64,000 nucleotides of DNA from Rhinopomastus cyanomelas (Eukaryota; Chordata; Aves; Bucerotiformes; Rhinopomastidae). Location of the stretch: assembly GCA_013400115.1 (NCBI GenBank), contig VXBP01008680.1:403109-467108 (forward strand), written 5' to 3'. Shown piece by piece: positions 36,426 through 49,390 of the stretch (position 1 is its first letter; every line of letters starts with the position of its first letter). The translations under genes and the position numbers were made by a program. The notes beneath the pieces were generated by a model. It saw only the letters and a list, made by a program, of their open reading frames with translations. It did not search any database and was not told the origin of the DNA.

Positions 36426-36550
36426 GTCCTTTCTCTTTCATCTTTCTCTTTCTCTTTCTCTTTCTCTTTCTCTTTCTCTTNCCCTTCCCTTGCCCTTGCC
36501 CTTGCCCTTGCCCTTCCCTTGCCCTTGCCCTCTCCTCTTTTCCTTTCCTT
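36426..36550. repeat. Hexanucleotide polypyrimidine microsatellite
   Basis: (TTTCTC)n from about 36432 to 36480 changes abruptly to (CCCTTG/CCCTTC)n from 36482 to about 36530 at an ambiguous base (36481). The opposite strand is polypurine. Such mirror-like tracts can form triplex DNA and are prone to length change and sequencing error. Lysine/arginine-rich translations of the tract are repeat artefacts. Confidence 0.95.
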
Positions 36551-36719
36551 TCTTTAGCAAAGGCGTGGAAAAGCCATCGTGGTACTATTGCTCCTGTCGG
36601 AAACTTCTGCTGACTGCAGCATGAGTTGGATTGGGCCCAGAGAAACCAAATACACACAGGTAACAATAAGTTGGTCATAAACCCAAGGAGAATCACAGAT
36701 AAGAGCAGCACACAAATTA
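36551..36719. other. Unique sequence
   Basis: Nothing recognisable. Confidence 0.3.
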
Positions 36720-36900
36720 GCAACGTAACATGTAGGTCATCCAGTACAGCTCCCTGACACCGTGAGATTGTTTCCTATGCTATATTTTCAGTGGTTTTGT
36801 GTGCCCAGATTAAATGCCTTAAGTGATGCCACGTCTCCAGGGAGGGCTTGTGCTGCCTAGAGTGTCTTGTTTTCAGAATTTTTTTTCAGTTTCTTGCCAT
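36720..36900 (-). mobile_element. Possible ancient LINE remnant
   Basis: The stretch beginning GTAGGTCATCCAGTACAGCT resembles the reverse complement of an old CR1-type 3' region (order: sharing-of-target segment, then CACGTCTCCAGGGAGGG, then TGTGCTGCCTAGAG). Similarity is weak and no tail is left, so this is tentative. Confidence 0.3.
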
Positions 36901-39375
36901 CATCATATTTCTCCTAGTTATGTCCCCTTTCTTTCACTGACACTGTTTTTTCCATCATCTTTTACCAGTGTGATGGTGTTTTTATTTAGTCAGCATTAAG
37001 CCAACTCACAGCTATATATTTCTTTTAATCCTTCCTAATAAATCATCCCTTTCACTCTTCTAGTTGTTCTCCCTATCTTCTTGTCACACTCCTGTCTGTC
37101 AGTGTCCTCTTTAGTTATGGTACTTTAAAGATGTGATGCATTTCTCTGAGATGATAACAGATCTGGTGTAGATCTGAGCTTCCTCAATGTCTTTTCCCTG
37201 AAAAACCCTCTTGATGTGCCTAGGGGAAAGCTGCCAGTGCTCTGGACCAACACACGGCTAGAGTAATATGCTCAAGACACTTTGGTGCCACTTGCTCTAT
37301 AGGCCAACAAAACCTTATTAAACCAGTTAACCTGATATAGCAGACCCCAAATGTATGTCGTTAGGGGTTTATATCTCAGAATGTTAGGAGGCAGAGTAGC
37401 ACAGATAAAAAGATCTTTGTTGCTGTAGTTGAGATTTGATGGCTCTTGGCCACGAACATCATGGTCTAAAATTATGGAAGATGTCACTGCCCATAACTAG
37501 ATGTGAGTGTTACTAGAGTGCACCGTAGAAAGTAATTATATACAGAGTCACAAGCCCAGCTGTTCTCTTCAGGCATTAAATTCTGATCAGCAAACAACAC
37601 TCCTTTAGTGCTAAATGAGATCTTGGTTGTAATAGAATGTCTTTACCTTTGTGTTCTGTTGGATTGGAGGAATATCATCTTAATCTGCTCTCTTTAAATT
37701 TTCATTAAGGAACGTTTCAGCTACCTGCAGCTTCATCTGGTGATGTTTAATGATATCAGCTAGCTCAGTCTTCTGTGCACCAGCAGGGGCTTCTTTAAAT
37801 TGGTCAACTGAATGTTTTCAAGTTTAATGGACTTGGAATAAGACTTTTAAAATAACAGCATCTCTAAACAGTTTTACACACACGGTGCACACACACGCAT
37901 GCATGTGTTTAACTGTGATGTGTGAGCGTGCACGTACAGGTGCTGGAGCGCACGTGAAGTACAGGAACCCCGATCCTATTCACCTTCTTGAAACCATTGC
38001 AGCTAGCGTTAACACGAGTTTTAAATTGGCAGTGCTCTACCTTTTTGTTGGAGTTTACTTCTGTAACACAAAATCAGAAAGATAAGCTGTGAAACTCATG
38101 CAGCTGATGACATAACGCTAGGATCTCATGATGCTGAATCTCATATTTCTAAGAGCGTGGGACGGATGTTGCTTGCTGAAATGATTATACTGCCCGTTGC
38201 AATATATGTCTCCTTGTTTTCATGTGGGCACTGAGATGTCCAAACCATTAAACGTATATGGTGTAATGAGTCCTGTGTAACTCCTTTGTTCTAAAGAAGG
38301 CATTCTCTTTCCACAGTTGTTTTATGGTACAATAAAGCCCACTACTCTAAAAACCTGTGATGAACACAGCAATAATCTGTGACTATGTGCATATTTGCAT
38401 TTAATAATGATATCCAAATGCCCATATGTGCATATAAATATGCATCTATATGTATAAACATGCATAGAGAGACACATGCACACATTTAATGGAACCAATT
38501 AGAATGTAGCATAAATAGATCCAAAGCTTACCTGCCATGGCTGTGCGAAGGGATAATTCAAGCTGCAAAGACACGCAAGAAAGCAAAGCTCAATGCGCTC
38601 CATTGGCTTGTTCCTGCTACACTCAACAGTGACAGGCTGTATGCTAAGACGGGGTACCAGCAGACATTCGTAACGACAGCTGGTTCAAAAGAAAGCTTTC
38701 AAAATAGTGCGACACCCCCAACTTCCTTCCAAGTCTTGGTGTTTGCCAGCACTTAACTGAGGCTGGTTCTTAAGGTCAGATGTTCAGATAAAAGTTATTC
38801 AGAAAGAATCTGGTTCTTTATGTTTGAGCTATATATGTGTATTCAACACACAGACTCTTTGTTGCCCATGGATTTGCATTTAAGCTCACACATGGATTAT
38901 GGCTAACTACTATCTGCAAAAATGATGGATGTTTCTTCCTGATACTGTGCCCTATGTGCCTGAGGTTGTTCTCAATTGAATTCTTCACTGTCTTGTGGGC
39001 TACATAAACTGTGATCCAGAGAGTAGCTGTTTCATTATGAAAAAAACTACATAAATCCCTCCGACTTTCTGTTGTGAAACCAGGGAAAAGTGGCTTCATT
39101 TTAGCATGACCAACATCACACCCACTACGCTCAGCTGACCAGGAGCACAGGAAAAAATCCCCACACTTATTTTTCCTGTGTGACTCTCCCTGGTGGAGGC
39201 ATTTAGAATTTGGAAACAAACACATTTCTCTTTCTGAAGTTAATGTGAACAGTTAATCTATTTGCATTTGAACTCACTAAAAAATAACCAGGCATGGGAA
39301 GCAAGCTCAAGGATAAGATGTGGCTACAAGGAAAACTGAATTTCACTGAGCTGAATTTGAGTGGAATAGCAGAAA
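36901..39375. other. Unique sequence
   Basis: No gene was recognised. A CA/TG-rich alternating stretch lies at about 37875-37955, and an AT-rich patch with repeated ATATGCAT-type words and one octamer motif ATTTGCAT lies near 38393-38480. Conserved noncoding DNA is possible. Confidence 0.4.
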
Positions 39376-39428
39376 TACAGGGACTGGAAGGGACCTCGAC
39401 AGATCATCTAGCCCTATGCCTTGTCAGA
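39376..39428 (-). mobile_element. Degraded CR1 tail fragment
   Basis: About 50 bases match the minus-strand end of the CR1 3' UTR (GGACTGGAAGGGACCTCGAC then GATCATCTAGCCC), without the octamer tail. Old or truncated on both sides. Confidence 0.8.
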
Positions 39429-42039
39429 GCTTTACTGCACACGACATGCACTAATTAATTATTGTGCTATCCTGGTGCAATAGTCAAGCATTACCTATGG
39501 CGCAAGTAGAGGAGGTTACCCTGGGATGCTCTTGACTTTGCTGAGAAGCCATGAATAACCTTGTGAAAATGAGGGTGGTAAATTGATTTGGCTTTGGAAC
39601 TGAATTTTCAGGGTGGTTAGAAAAATATGTTAGACCTACAAGAAGTTTTAATTGCAGCACTGGGTACTACGTGTGTGCAGTGTGTTCAAAAGCAGGTTTT
39701 CATTTACATATCGCTTGGGGACCCCAAGTGAGAAGTGTCAGACCTTCAGAGGATTCAGACAGCTAAAGGTGCTGTTGTTTGAAGATCTTTGGAACTGCCC
39801 AGGCACCGCTCTTCAAATTAAATCAAGAAGATCTGGGCATCAGGAAACTTCAGAAAAGCATTGACAGGTTGCTTCTCAGTCTCTTGGGGAACTGTACTGA
39901 TTTCGGGAGTATTGACCTTGCTTCAGCTGGAGATGCCTTTGGGGAGATGCCAAGGGGAACAGGATGAGTCTGCGCTCATTTCCAAAGAAGGTATGGTTCT
40001 ATCACAAACCAGGGGCTGATACCAGGCTGCTTCCCTGCAGCAGGCTTTCTTGGCTTCCTGACACCTGTCCTGCTAGCTCCAGCATGGTACATGTGAGCAA
40101 TGTTGGCCATGCACTCTGGCTGGCAGTGCTCCTGTTTGCCATCAGCCTTCCCTCCTGGATCAGGGCCGCTACCGATTGCTGAGGGGTGGCCAGGAGCAGC
40201 TCCCTCTGGTGAACCTCTTTTGTGCTTTTATCTCCCTCTTCTTGGCAGTAAGCTGCCACTGGCTCCCAGCCATGGCCCTCCCGCCCTCCCCAGTGCCCAG
40301 CTTGCATGCTTAGCCGTGCCTACATCTCTTCCAGCAGCTGGCCCTACTTTTCCTCCACAGCTGGCTGCTGCCCCCTGCTGTGGTAATTATTATTTATTAT
40401 GGATATTCAATGTACATTATGTGTCCAGAGTCCAGTACTGTCTGCATCACTACCAGGGTCCCACTGCGCGGGCAGAAGCGTGCAGCAATGCACAGTTGTT
40501 CCACATCTCATGCAGCGACAGACTGAGAGGGAAGGAGTGAAGGTGGCTGTTGGCACCTATTAGCACTATCTGATGTGACATGTACTCTGGGTCCTGTGTT
40601 ACATGACTCCAGCAACAGCACAGCTAAGTGCAGAGCAGCTTTTTCTTCACCTTGCTATCAATAGCAAGTCTCCTGCTATTCCTGCTATCTAGCAGGAAAC
40701 ACCTGAGGTGTTTTCCAAAAGTCATGGCTGCTGCTCAGTCACAGTTTAACTCCCTATGGCTGTGAATGCAGATAGCACCTAGTTTTCAGTTGCTGTCAAG
40801 AAGCAGAGCCCTGAGACCACAGCGTGGCTACGTGTGGCACCATTTTCTTCCCTGTTTCTCTTCCCCACCTTCTTCTCGATCTGGGATTCTCTGTTCTTGC
40901 CGGTTCCTTTGTGCGTACGTCTTTCTCCTCGCACATCACTCCTCCTCCTCACCTTGCTTCCCTGAAGACGCCACCCTCAGTTAAAAACAGAAGGGATTTA
41001 ACTCCCACAACTTAGTACACAGGCAAAAGCACCTGGAGGAAGAAAGAAGCAGCTTCTGTGTGCTTGGAAAAACACAGAACCCTAAACATATTTCACACAC
41101 CTATGTACAGGTGCGAGAGATGGGTTTTAAGCTGCGGTGGCTGCAGCGAACTGCCTTGCGGATGATGGAGCACTACTGCTCCATGGCAGCAGAGGATCTG
41201 TCCCAGTATGTAAATGTAAATATCTATTTTTACAAGCCCTCCTACGGTTTGCTCAAAAAAAAAGGAGCTTTCTTTTTAGACACTGGAAGCCTACGAGCCA
41301 GTCAGAAATGCCCCACTTTCTATATTTTGTCTAATTACTACCTCTGACTTCCTTTGAAAGCTCTCAAAATCGAACCAATTCAAAAGCGACAGAGTGAAAT
41401 AGAACTGAAGTAGCTTTGCCTATGGTGCCACTGGGCCTGCAGGAACTGGCAAAGAAAAAAGCGAGAAAGGCTACCAAGCCATGCGAATTCAGATAATTAA
41501 AATGTTTGGTTGTTAGCGGCCTCGCCGAGCCAGCAAAATTCCCACTGTCCTATTACTTGTAATCTTCTGCCCTCTGAGCTGGCTCGGCTGCAGCAAGTTA
41601 ATGTCAAGAGCAAGTATGTAATGCAGTCTCTACATCAGAGCACTGTCTGTCATGAATCAGTCTTTAAATTGTTTTGAGTTTACATTTAATTGCTTCCTTT
41701 GCATGCGATGTTTATGCACACGCTCCTTCCACCCCCCCCCACTTCCTATGTAACTGCCATGTAGGCTGCAGCCATAGTGTTTGGATGTGGAGTATGCAAA
41801 CCTCAGAGATCAAGGAGCTTGAATCTGGGAACTGATTTGTCCTCTTTTAAGATGGCAACCACATGTGTGACTTGGATCCAGACCTGGGGTGGGTTCTGGA
41901 TACACTTTTTTGAGTGCATTAGGGCTCGGGATTCATATTCATGTATTTGTTATGACACTTGTCCTAATATCCACTACTGGGTGTTCACCTTCCCTTCTAC
42001 TGGAAAGAGAAATGCTTCCATATCCACTTCCTCTGGATT
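39429..42039. other. Unique sequence, partly enhancer-like
   Basis: No gene was recognised. The stretch 41380-41745 is non-repetitive, with homeodomain cores (GATAATTAAAA near 41490, ACATTTAATTGC near 41692) and scattered CpGs. A run of nine or more C lies at about 41731-41740. Confidence 0.4.
41380..41745. promoter_or_regulatory. Candidate conserved noncoding element
   Basis: A repeat-free block of mixed composition with several homeodomain-type cores and a clustered CpG segment near 41518-41530, unlike nearby simple sequence. Interpretation rests on composition only. Confidence 0.25.
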
Positions 42040-42960
42040 GATTTAGTGTTCATTCCAGGAGAAAATAATCTTCAAGATATGTTCTCAGTTTCATTTCTTG
42101 ACAACCTCTGAGACAATTGCTCTTAAGTAACCCATCCAAAAACTTTTGGATCACTTGGTCACCTTCCTCTGGTTGGTCCCTGTTATCCCCTGTCACCTCC
42201 TTCTCCTTCAGAAGACTGGTCCCCTGTTTTTTCAAAGTACTCCAGTGCTACTGGTACTTTTCCTCCTTGTAGTAACAGTCTCGGTGGTTTGAGAGACTGA
42301 AGGACAACTCTCATGGGGTGTTCCTGTCCAACAAACTCTCTCTTGAACTGCTGTTCAGAATCAGTTGCTTGGTCTTCATAAAACTGTGGTAAACTTCAAA
42401 GCTCTGCAATTCCCAGGACTTTCTTCATCTCCTTTTGAAGACAGGCAACATAATAGGGCTTTCCAGCCTTCTTGTGCTGCTGCATTTTTCAAGGGAAGAA
42501 GTCATCCCCTTGTCAGTATCTTGGCTTTTTCTCACTTTATTTTCCCTCAGAACTCCCAGATGAACACCATCCGGTTGTGGTGATTTACTGCACTTGAGTT
42601 TCTCAAGTTACTCTACAACTTCCTCCTTAGAGACTTCAATCTGTATAAAGGCCACACTCTGATTTTCTTTGCAAAGTGCCTTTGGCACAGGAATTTCTAC
42701 ACGACTCTCAGCAGTAGACATGATGCAAGAGATTCATTTACTCCGCTTGCTTGCTGCACTTTTCTCCTGACCCACTTTATATGGATTTGTGGGGCTCTCT
42801 GAGGCATTTTAGTGCATAACCTCGCCTAGGATTCACATTCACCCACAGGTGAGGCTTAGTTCTCATCTCCTACTGCTCCACCGAAGGATATTTCTGTTCA
42901 TTACTGCAGCCACTCTTATCGCACCATGTTTGGCTGGTTTACCAAACCAAGCAGCGCTCC
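42040..42960 (-). mobile_element. Probable ancient CR1/L3-like LINE internal remnant
   Basis: The best-supported part is 42560-42790. There the plus strand follows the order seen in the region between endonuclease and reverse transcriptase of old CR1/L3 elements, read in reverse complement: GTGATTTACTGCACTTGAG, then CTTCCTCCTTAGAGACTTC, then a GACATGATGCAAGAGATTC-like segment. Boundaries are guesses and the frame is destroyed. Confidence 0.4.
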
Positions 42961-44086
42961 TCTGCACTACATCTGTCGCAGGTGAGTGTTGTCCCCACTG
43001 ATGCAAACTGATGGCACTGTCCGTAGGAAGACGTTCAGGTGAGGACCTGGTCTGGCAGGAACCCCCTTCTCTAATGCTACGTGTAGCAAGTGGCCACGTC
43101 ATGCCAGAGTGGCCAGCTGAAAGCTCAGAACCAAAATCCAGGAGGGGCAGGACCCATATCCTAGCCCACAGCCTGGCCCTCAGCCAAGTCAGCAGCCCTT
43201 TGGTCTTTTGCTTTTGATAAAGGGAAGCCTGAGGGCTGAAGCAAACTTTTCTTTTCCCCTTTTGTTTTGTGTGTGTCATTATTTCTGTTTCTTCCCTCTC
43301 CCTGACAGTTTTAAGAAAGGCAGGAGCTGCCATACAGCCAATCCAGTCTTTAATGATGGCAAAGAACAGGTACAGAAGACTAGAAATGAGCCCAGTGTTC
43401 TCTGTGTCCTCTGTGGTTCCTGGCCAGCGTACCCTGGCCTTCAGTCCAGATGTTTCAAGAAGTCAGTTTTATGGAAACACATGTTTGCAAACACTAGTGA
43501 CCATTCTGACATGACATTATTTCTATGGACTTTGGTGACCATAGGTGGCCCTCACAGAGTCAGACCCCAGGTACTACCGTAACTTGTGTTACAGCTGCTA
43601 AAGATATGATTTACCTGCTGATTTGAGACACAGACATCCCTTTGCTATGGGATAGATGTGAGGTCAGTGTTAACTAGAACTGCCTCAGGTACAGACACAG
43701 GAACTATATGTGAAATGAGTTCCATGGCTTTACCCATCAATGAGAAGAGTGTTTCTGCTGTTGTTGAGGATGCCCAAGATTTCAGAGAGAGTGATGGGTC
43801 TCCTTATTGCATCTTCCTTGTTTCAAGTGAGGAAGAAAAACACAACACCAAAGAGTTCTGCTTTCTCAGTGGCATTTGGAAGGAGATAAAGATCTTTACT
43901 TTCTTAACCTTTCTAAGCAAAATCAGTCATGTTCATGCCTTACATGTCTCTTTAAATATATGGAAAAAGCCTTAGAAATTAGCTGGGTCCATAATTTCCT
44001 AATGCTTGGGGATTTCTCATACAGGACAGGTTTAATTACAACTTACCATAGCTGTTTTAGGATTCTAATCTTCTAATCCATTTTTA
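42961..44086. other. Unique sequence
   Basis: No gene or repeat was recognised. Open frames at 43208-43582 and 43658-43975 have no domain signal. Confidence 0.4.
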
Positions 44087-44178
44087 CTGTCACCCTCACT
44101 GGGAAGAAGTTCCTTCTCATGTTTATGTGGAACCACCTATGTTCCAGCTTACACCCATTGCCCCTCATACTATCACTA
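44087..44178 (-). mobile_element. Internal CR1 fragment without tail
   Basis: About 90 bases match the end of CR1 ORF2 on the minus strand (CACTGGGAAGAAGTTCCTTC, then CTATGTTCCAGCTTACACC). Both the 3' UTR and the tail are missing, so it has been cut by later deletion. Confidence 0.85.
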
Positions 44179-44303
44179 TTCCTCCACCTTCAAAATACTG
44201 AATCTGTTGTTGGTGGTTCAGCTGCTGGTGGTCTGATCACTCTCAAAAACGCTTTGTGAGTATCTTTGCATCACTTCATCTTCTTACTACATTTTATCCA
44301 GAA

Positions 44304-44529
44304 ACAGAGAATCATGGAATGCATTGGTTTGGGAGGGACCTATACAGGTTATCTAGTTTATTCCCCACTACAGTGAGCAGGGAAGTCTTTAATTAGATGT
44401 ATTTGCTCAGAGCCCTGTCCACTTGAATATCTCCAGGTTTTGGGACCGCTGCCACCTCTTTGGCTAACCTGTTCAAGTGTTTCACCACTGTCAGTGTAAA
44501 AGACTTTTTCATATCCTGTCTAAATCTAC
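44304..44529 (-). mobile_element. Older CR1 subfamily fragment, interrupted
   Basis: A diverged CR1 3' end on the minus strand (AGAATCATGGAATGC tail remnant, then GGGAGGGACCTATACAGG). It differs from the young group in 3' UTR sequence and is directly abutted at its 5'-side by a young CR1. Confidence 0.75.
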
Positions 44530-44695
44530 ATAGAATCATAGAATCATAGAATCATTAGGGACTGGAAAGGACCTTGAAAGATCATCTAGTCCAATCGCCC
44601 TGACACAGCAGGATCACCTAGACCAAGTCACACAGGAACACATCCAGGTGGGTCTTAAATATCTCCAGTGAAGGAGACTCCACAACCTCCCTGGG
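44530..44695 (-). mobile_element. Young CR1 3' end inserted beside an older CR1
   Basis: Three tail units at 44530-44556 are followed by the young-group 3' UTR, truncated after CACAACCTCCCTGGGG. Same orientation as the older element it abuts. Confidence 0.94.
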
Positions 44696-47610
44696 GCACC
44701 ATCCTCCTTTCCTCTTCATGGGAGTTTGCCAGAAGTTTACAACATCTTGCCTATCCACAGGTCAAGGCAACCAGCACCTGGAAGCCTTGCTTTCTGTGTC
44801 AGCCAGGCTCTAGTCTACCTTCTTACCCACATGGTACCCCTCTATTTCCCCATATGGTTTATCACATGGAGCTATGAGAAAACTAGACAGAGCAAATATT
44901 TGTGGAAATCATATTGTTTTCAATGATTTTATTCACATATCTGCAGTGTGTCAGGCAGAAATCCACTGTTTTGTATTGGAGATATTGGAAGGATCCTTAG
45001 GAAATTAACACATAGCCGCTATCACAAGCTCTGTGGGTAGCAAACACTGTTGTGTAGGTGAACCAGAAGAGAAAGCTTACTGTCTTTGAAATTGAGTAAA
45101 GATTATGCTGAAACATCCCACAACAAAATATTTGCAGGAATTATTACCTGATGACTTCACAGCACACAACATACTGCTCATTGTTGTCAGAAGGAGCTAC
45201 TTTCTTGAGGAATGCTACCAAGTGGAGGAAGACTCCTGTGGTGTAGGCATGACTGTCGATGCACAATGAATGATTAGTAAATATTTCAGCTGGTGTTGAA
45301 AACAGAGTTCTGCAGGAAAGGAACCTTGAACACAAGAAAAATGCAATTTGGTTAGCATCCATTCTACCAGTGGGGCCATTCATGGTTGTCTTCTATCTGA
45401 GAAGATTCATCAACACATTGGAAATGTGCTACTTGCTTATGCATTTGAGTCTGGGCAGCAGTTTTTCATCTGGTCACAAGATATTTTCTAATCTATCTGT
45501 TACTGGTGGACTGCATCTGATTTTAGGAAAGTTCTGACACAAATTTGGATGTGGAAATGAGATCTTATCAACATCCGTGTGTGCCTCTGTGAAGAGCCAC
45601 AACGCAATCTTGGTTTGCAGTTCTCCATTCTAGGAGGAATTTTGACTGAACTTCAGATGTGAGTGTCACAGTTTAGTAGCTCTAATACAATCTGTAAGTC
45701 TTGCAACTGGCTCTGAACATCAGCGTACTTGTGGGGACCCATGACACCCCGTGTGATCTCAAATTGGCATCTTGGAAGAGCAGCTTTTGTTCTCCTTTTT
45801 CTCCCTATAGATCCTTAAAATATGCAAATCTATGTGATCTGCTTCTCATACAAAGGGTTGCAAATTCAGCTATGGATCAAAGATTAGAGCACATGCCTAT
45901 TATTTCTGCCAGCTAACCAATCCAAATGTTTAACTCTTTAAAGAAATAGAGGGTCAGCAGCTTTCTGAATAATTGTTTCCAGACAGTCCTCTCTAAGTTG
46001 GATTTCTATATCACATTCAACTTCAATTGTTGCTGTAATTTATCTCCCTCCACACACTCTGACTTTACTAAATTCACGTGTTAGTATTTGAGTCACTTAT
46101 GCTCAGACAAATCCAGAGCATACTCCATGATCATTGATTGTTTCTTCATGGTGCCTCACAGATTAAATAAAAAAAATCAGTGCCATCCCAACACCTGCTT
46201 CTGGCCTTTGTTGTTCTAGGAAGTGTGGAGAGGGAGAAACTGGGTCGAAAATGACTCAAAAATAAATCAAGTCAGGATGTGTACTAACCTTTTGGTAAGC
46301 TTTTCTTCATTTAGGTTTTGACAGTCAGAGTGGGTGGGGAGTGTTTTTTCAAGAGCCGCGGTTGCCAGCGTAGTGCCATGTTTGGAGAGTATGCTTCTTC
46401 ACCGCCTTCTATTTCCTTGTCTTTCGGTCTTGACTTGTATTCATGAAGAAAAGCACTTAAAAGTGCTCTGGTATTGTCCTTTTACTCACTCTCATGGGCA
46501 CCACCTCCTCAAGCCTCCCAGAGTAGGGACCTTCTGTTGGAGTCAGAAGAACCCGCCACACCGTCAGTGTTTCCACCAACTGCTGTGTCCCGCATGTTCT
46601 TGCTCTGTCCCAATATGCTTCATCAACCTTCTTTTGTCTCAGGGCAATCACAAACCAACCAGTTGTTACCTAAGATGGTAGCAAAAACTGTTCAGGGATT
46701 TTATGTTTCGCTGATATTAAACTGAAAAACAAAACACTGCAGCTCCGTTCATACTTCAGTTTTGGTCTGGGCTATTCAATGCCAGTGGATGCTACTTCAT
46801 TAAATGACCAAGCCTCAAGTTAAATATCTCCCTCAACAGGCACTTGATCTTGATGAAAAGAGGCTCTAGACCAGTAGCCTCTCTACATAAGGAATGATAA
46901 ACAACTTCTCTTTGCCCATGTCTACTTTCCTACACCATTCTCAGGAGAAGCAGAGGAAAGTGCTATTTATTACGTGTTGGGATGACGATAGAGAAGGTTT
47001 TCCACCATTAAAAAAAATAAAATCCAGAATTTATGGGAGTTTGAAAAGCAATTTCCTTTCAAGGTGCAAATTCCTAATTTGCCACATAAAAGTAGAGGAA
47101 TTAAGTGCTAAATCTTTCTTTGCCAGTGAGACCTGCGAAAGGAGGTATGAAAACAAGTTACTGTTAGGTTTCTGTTCATGTCCCCTGAAAACCAATGTAT
47201 GCAAAAGTACACTGAAACAGCCCTGATTTTTTCAAAGCCTTCCTGCCTCTCAGACTGACTTCTGAAAAATGAACCCTTGTCCAGTTTTATTTGTGTGGTG
47301 CGTTCTGATTTTCTTCTGCCTCTACTGTATCACTTTTCTCTCCTCTCCATTAATCTTCCATGAATGTTCCCCAGGGCACAGTTCTCCCTTTTCTGCATGG
47401 AGAGTTTCTATTGAAATTAATGGACATTCTTCTAGTGGGTGGAGGGAAGAATACACCCTTATATCAGCCCTGCTGCAAAAGAAGATTATTCATTGAAATG
47501 AAGCATTAGTCTCACTCCTGAAAGCACAAGGTCTAGTCAGGCAGATTATAGTGGGAGACTCCAACAAGAAGTCTGATACAGAAGCGAGAAGTATTTTTAC
47601 AACATGAAAA
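44696..47610. other. Unique sequence
   Basis: No gene or repeat was recognised. Confidence 0.4.
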
Positions 47611-47772
47611 CAGAATCACACAGATCGCAGGATTATTTTTGTCCAGAGAGACCTTTAAGATCATCAGATCCAACTGTTAGCCTAGCACTGCCAGGTCACT
47701 GCTTAGGAATATAGCCATGTCCCTAACCACATCTGTATACCTTAAGCACCTTCAGGGAAGGTGATTCAACCC
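47611..47772 (-). mobile_element. Old CR1 3' fragment
   Basis: A diverged minus-strand CR1 end: CAGAATCACACAGATC tail remnant, TTTAAGATCATCAGATCCAAC, and an AGGGAAGGTGATTCAACC segment near its 5' side. It belongs to the older group, like 59220-59410. Confidence 0.8.
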
Positions 47773-49009
47773 TGTCCCAGGTTAAAAGAGCAAAAGAAAG
47801 GCAGCCTGGTCTCAAGTAGGTCTCAGATAGAATTTATCAGTCCATGAAGCAGCTTGGGGAAATGAGCTTATTAAGTCTGTGTCTAAGAACAGAAAGAAGA
47901 AAAGACCAAGCAAGTGAAAATACATAAAACGGAGACTCGCTCACAATGTCATTACACACATTCTGAGAAAAAATGGACAAAGAATTCTGTAGCAGCCTTG
48001 GCTTCAGCCTGAGTTCCCTGGGAAGAGGGACACACATATGCACACTGCAGCAAAATGGAACACCCACCTCCAGGGCACTTCAAACCCCAATTTCCCAACA
48101 TTCTGCCAAAGATTTAAGAGTTAAAGTCCTTTCAGTTTCTTTCATGGACAGTCCCGTCAGCTGAACAAAGCAAATGCCCCCTCGGGACTCCGTTCTCCCA
48201 ATTACTCAAACATTCCCAGTTTCATCAGCGGCAAAATGACAACGGCGTCTTTTCCTGCTGTTCAGTGAATCAAAGATGACGGCGGCTGCATGGCTAGCCA
48301 CATGGCAAGAACACAGTGGTGGCCACGGCAGCAAACCAGCAAGGACATTCACCCTCTCTCCTCCAGGTCTTGGGGTTTTTCTTCTTAGATTCAGCTCAGC
48401 ACTCTGGTGTATTTGGGCTTATGATGGTCAGCGTAACCATTTCACTCAGCACGGGAAGGACCTGGCATTGGTGGTTTTCTCAATGTGCCTGCCCGCTTCG
48501 CCATGTGGGCGGAGGAAGGACTTTCTGCTGGCACAGTTCCATAGCTCTAGCTACAGACTCTCTAACCACTTGCATTCAGGTGCAGCTGGAGCCGGTTCTG
48601 GGTGGGCAGGACTGGAACTGCTCTGCCTTGTTCTATTCACTGAATCCCAGCTCTGACACAGGTGAGCAGAGCCAAGGCCATGGCCAGGGCCAGGATCGGC
48701 TGCAGGGTAGACAGGAATGCCCCTGGCACTTCCCTCTACACCAGTCAAACCCCCTTTCAAAGCCCCTCCACCCAAATCTCCTGTTTCAGCTGTGGGTGCC
48801 TTCACAGCTCCTGTAAGAGCCGGGGCTTTTGTTCACTCAAATGGGCCATTGTGGAAAAGAGCACCTAGGCTCAGACAGCAGCAGAAAATGGTATGTGGCA
48901 TGGGGGGTTTCTTACTTCTCCCTCACAGTCTAAAACCATAACAAGTATTACTTAGGGAATAAAAGGAAAGGAAAGGCAATACCAAAGCCTATTTTTCTAA
49001 CCCAGGACA
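47773..49009. other. Unique sequence
   Basis: No gene was recognised. Open frames at 48276-48816 on both strands are in moderately GC-rich DNA with no domain signal. Confidence 0.4.
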
Positions 49010-49390
49010 AACCCCTTCCCTGGGCAGCCTGTTCCAGTGCTTTACAACCTTTTCTGTAAACAAATTTTTCCTAATATCCAATGTAAACCCACCCTGGTGC
49101 AACTTGAGGACATTTCTTCTTGTCCTGTTGCTCCTTACTTGGGACAATAGACTGACCTCCACCTCACTGCAACTTCCTCTCAGGTAATTGTAGAAAGCGC
49201 TAAGATCTTCCCTCTGCCTTCTTTTCTTCAGGCTAAACAATCTCAGCACTCTTAAGAGGACTTGTGTTCTAGATTCTTCACCAGCTGTGCTGCCCTTTCT
49301 TTGGACACACTGCAGTAAGTCCTCATCGTTCTGGCAGCAAGAAGCTCAAAACTGAGCACAGTATTCATGAAACCAGCATGGCACCAAAGA
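49010..49390 (-). mobile_element. Old CR1 fragment lacking its tail
   Basis: The plus strand shows the reverse complement of CR1 ORF2 C-terminal sequence. A minus-strand frame (48989-49249) reads LFSLKKRRQREDL and HWNRLPREG, as in younger copies but with many substitutions. The 3' UTR is missing and the 5' limit near 49390 is uncertain. Confidence 0.85.

Noticed and set aside
36247..36723. Lysine/arginine-rich open frame
   Set aside because: Arises entirely from the hexanucleotide microsatellite.
48276..48816. Overlapping open frames of 126 and 166 codons
   Set aside because: Two overlapping frames on the same strand with no domain, in moderately GC-rich DNA, indicate chance.
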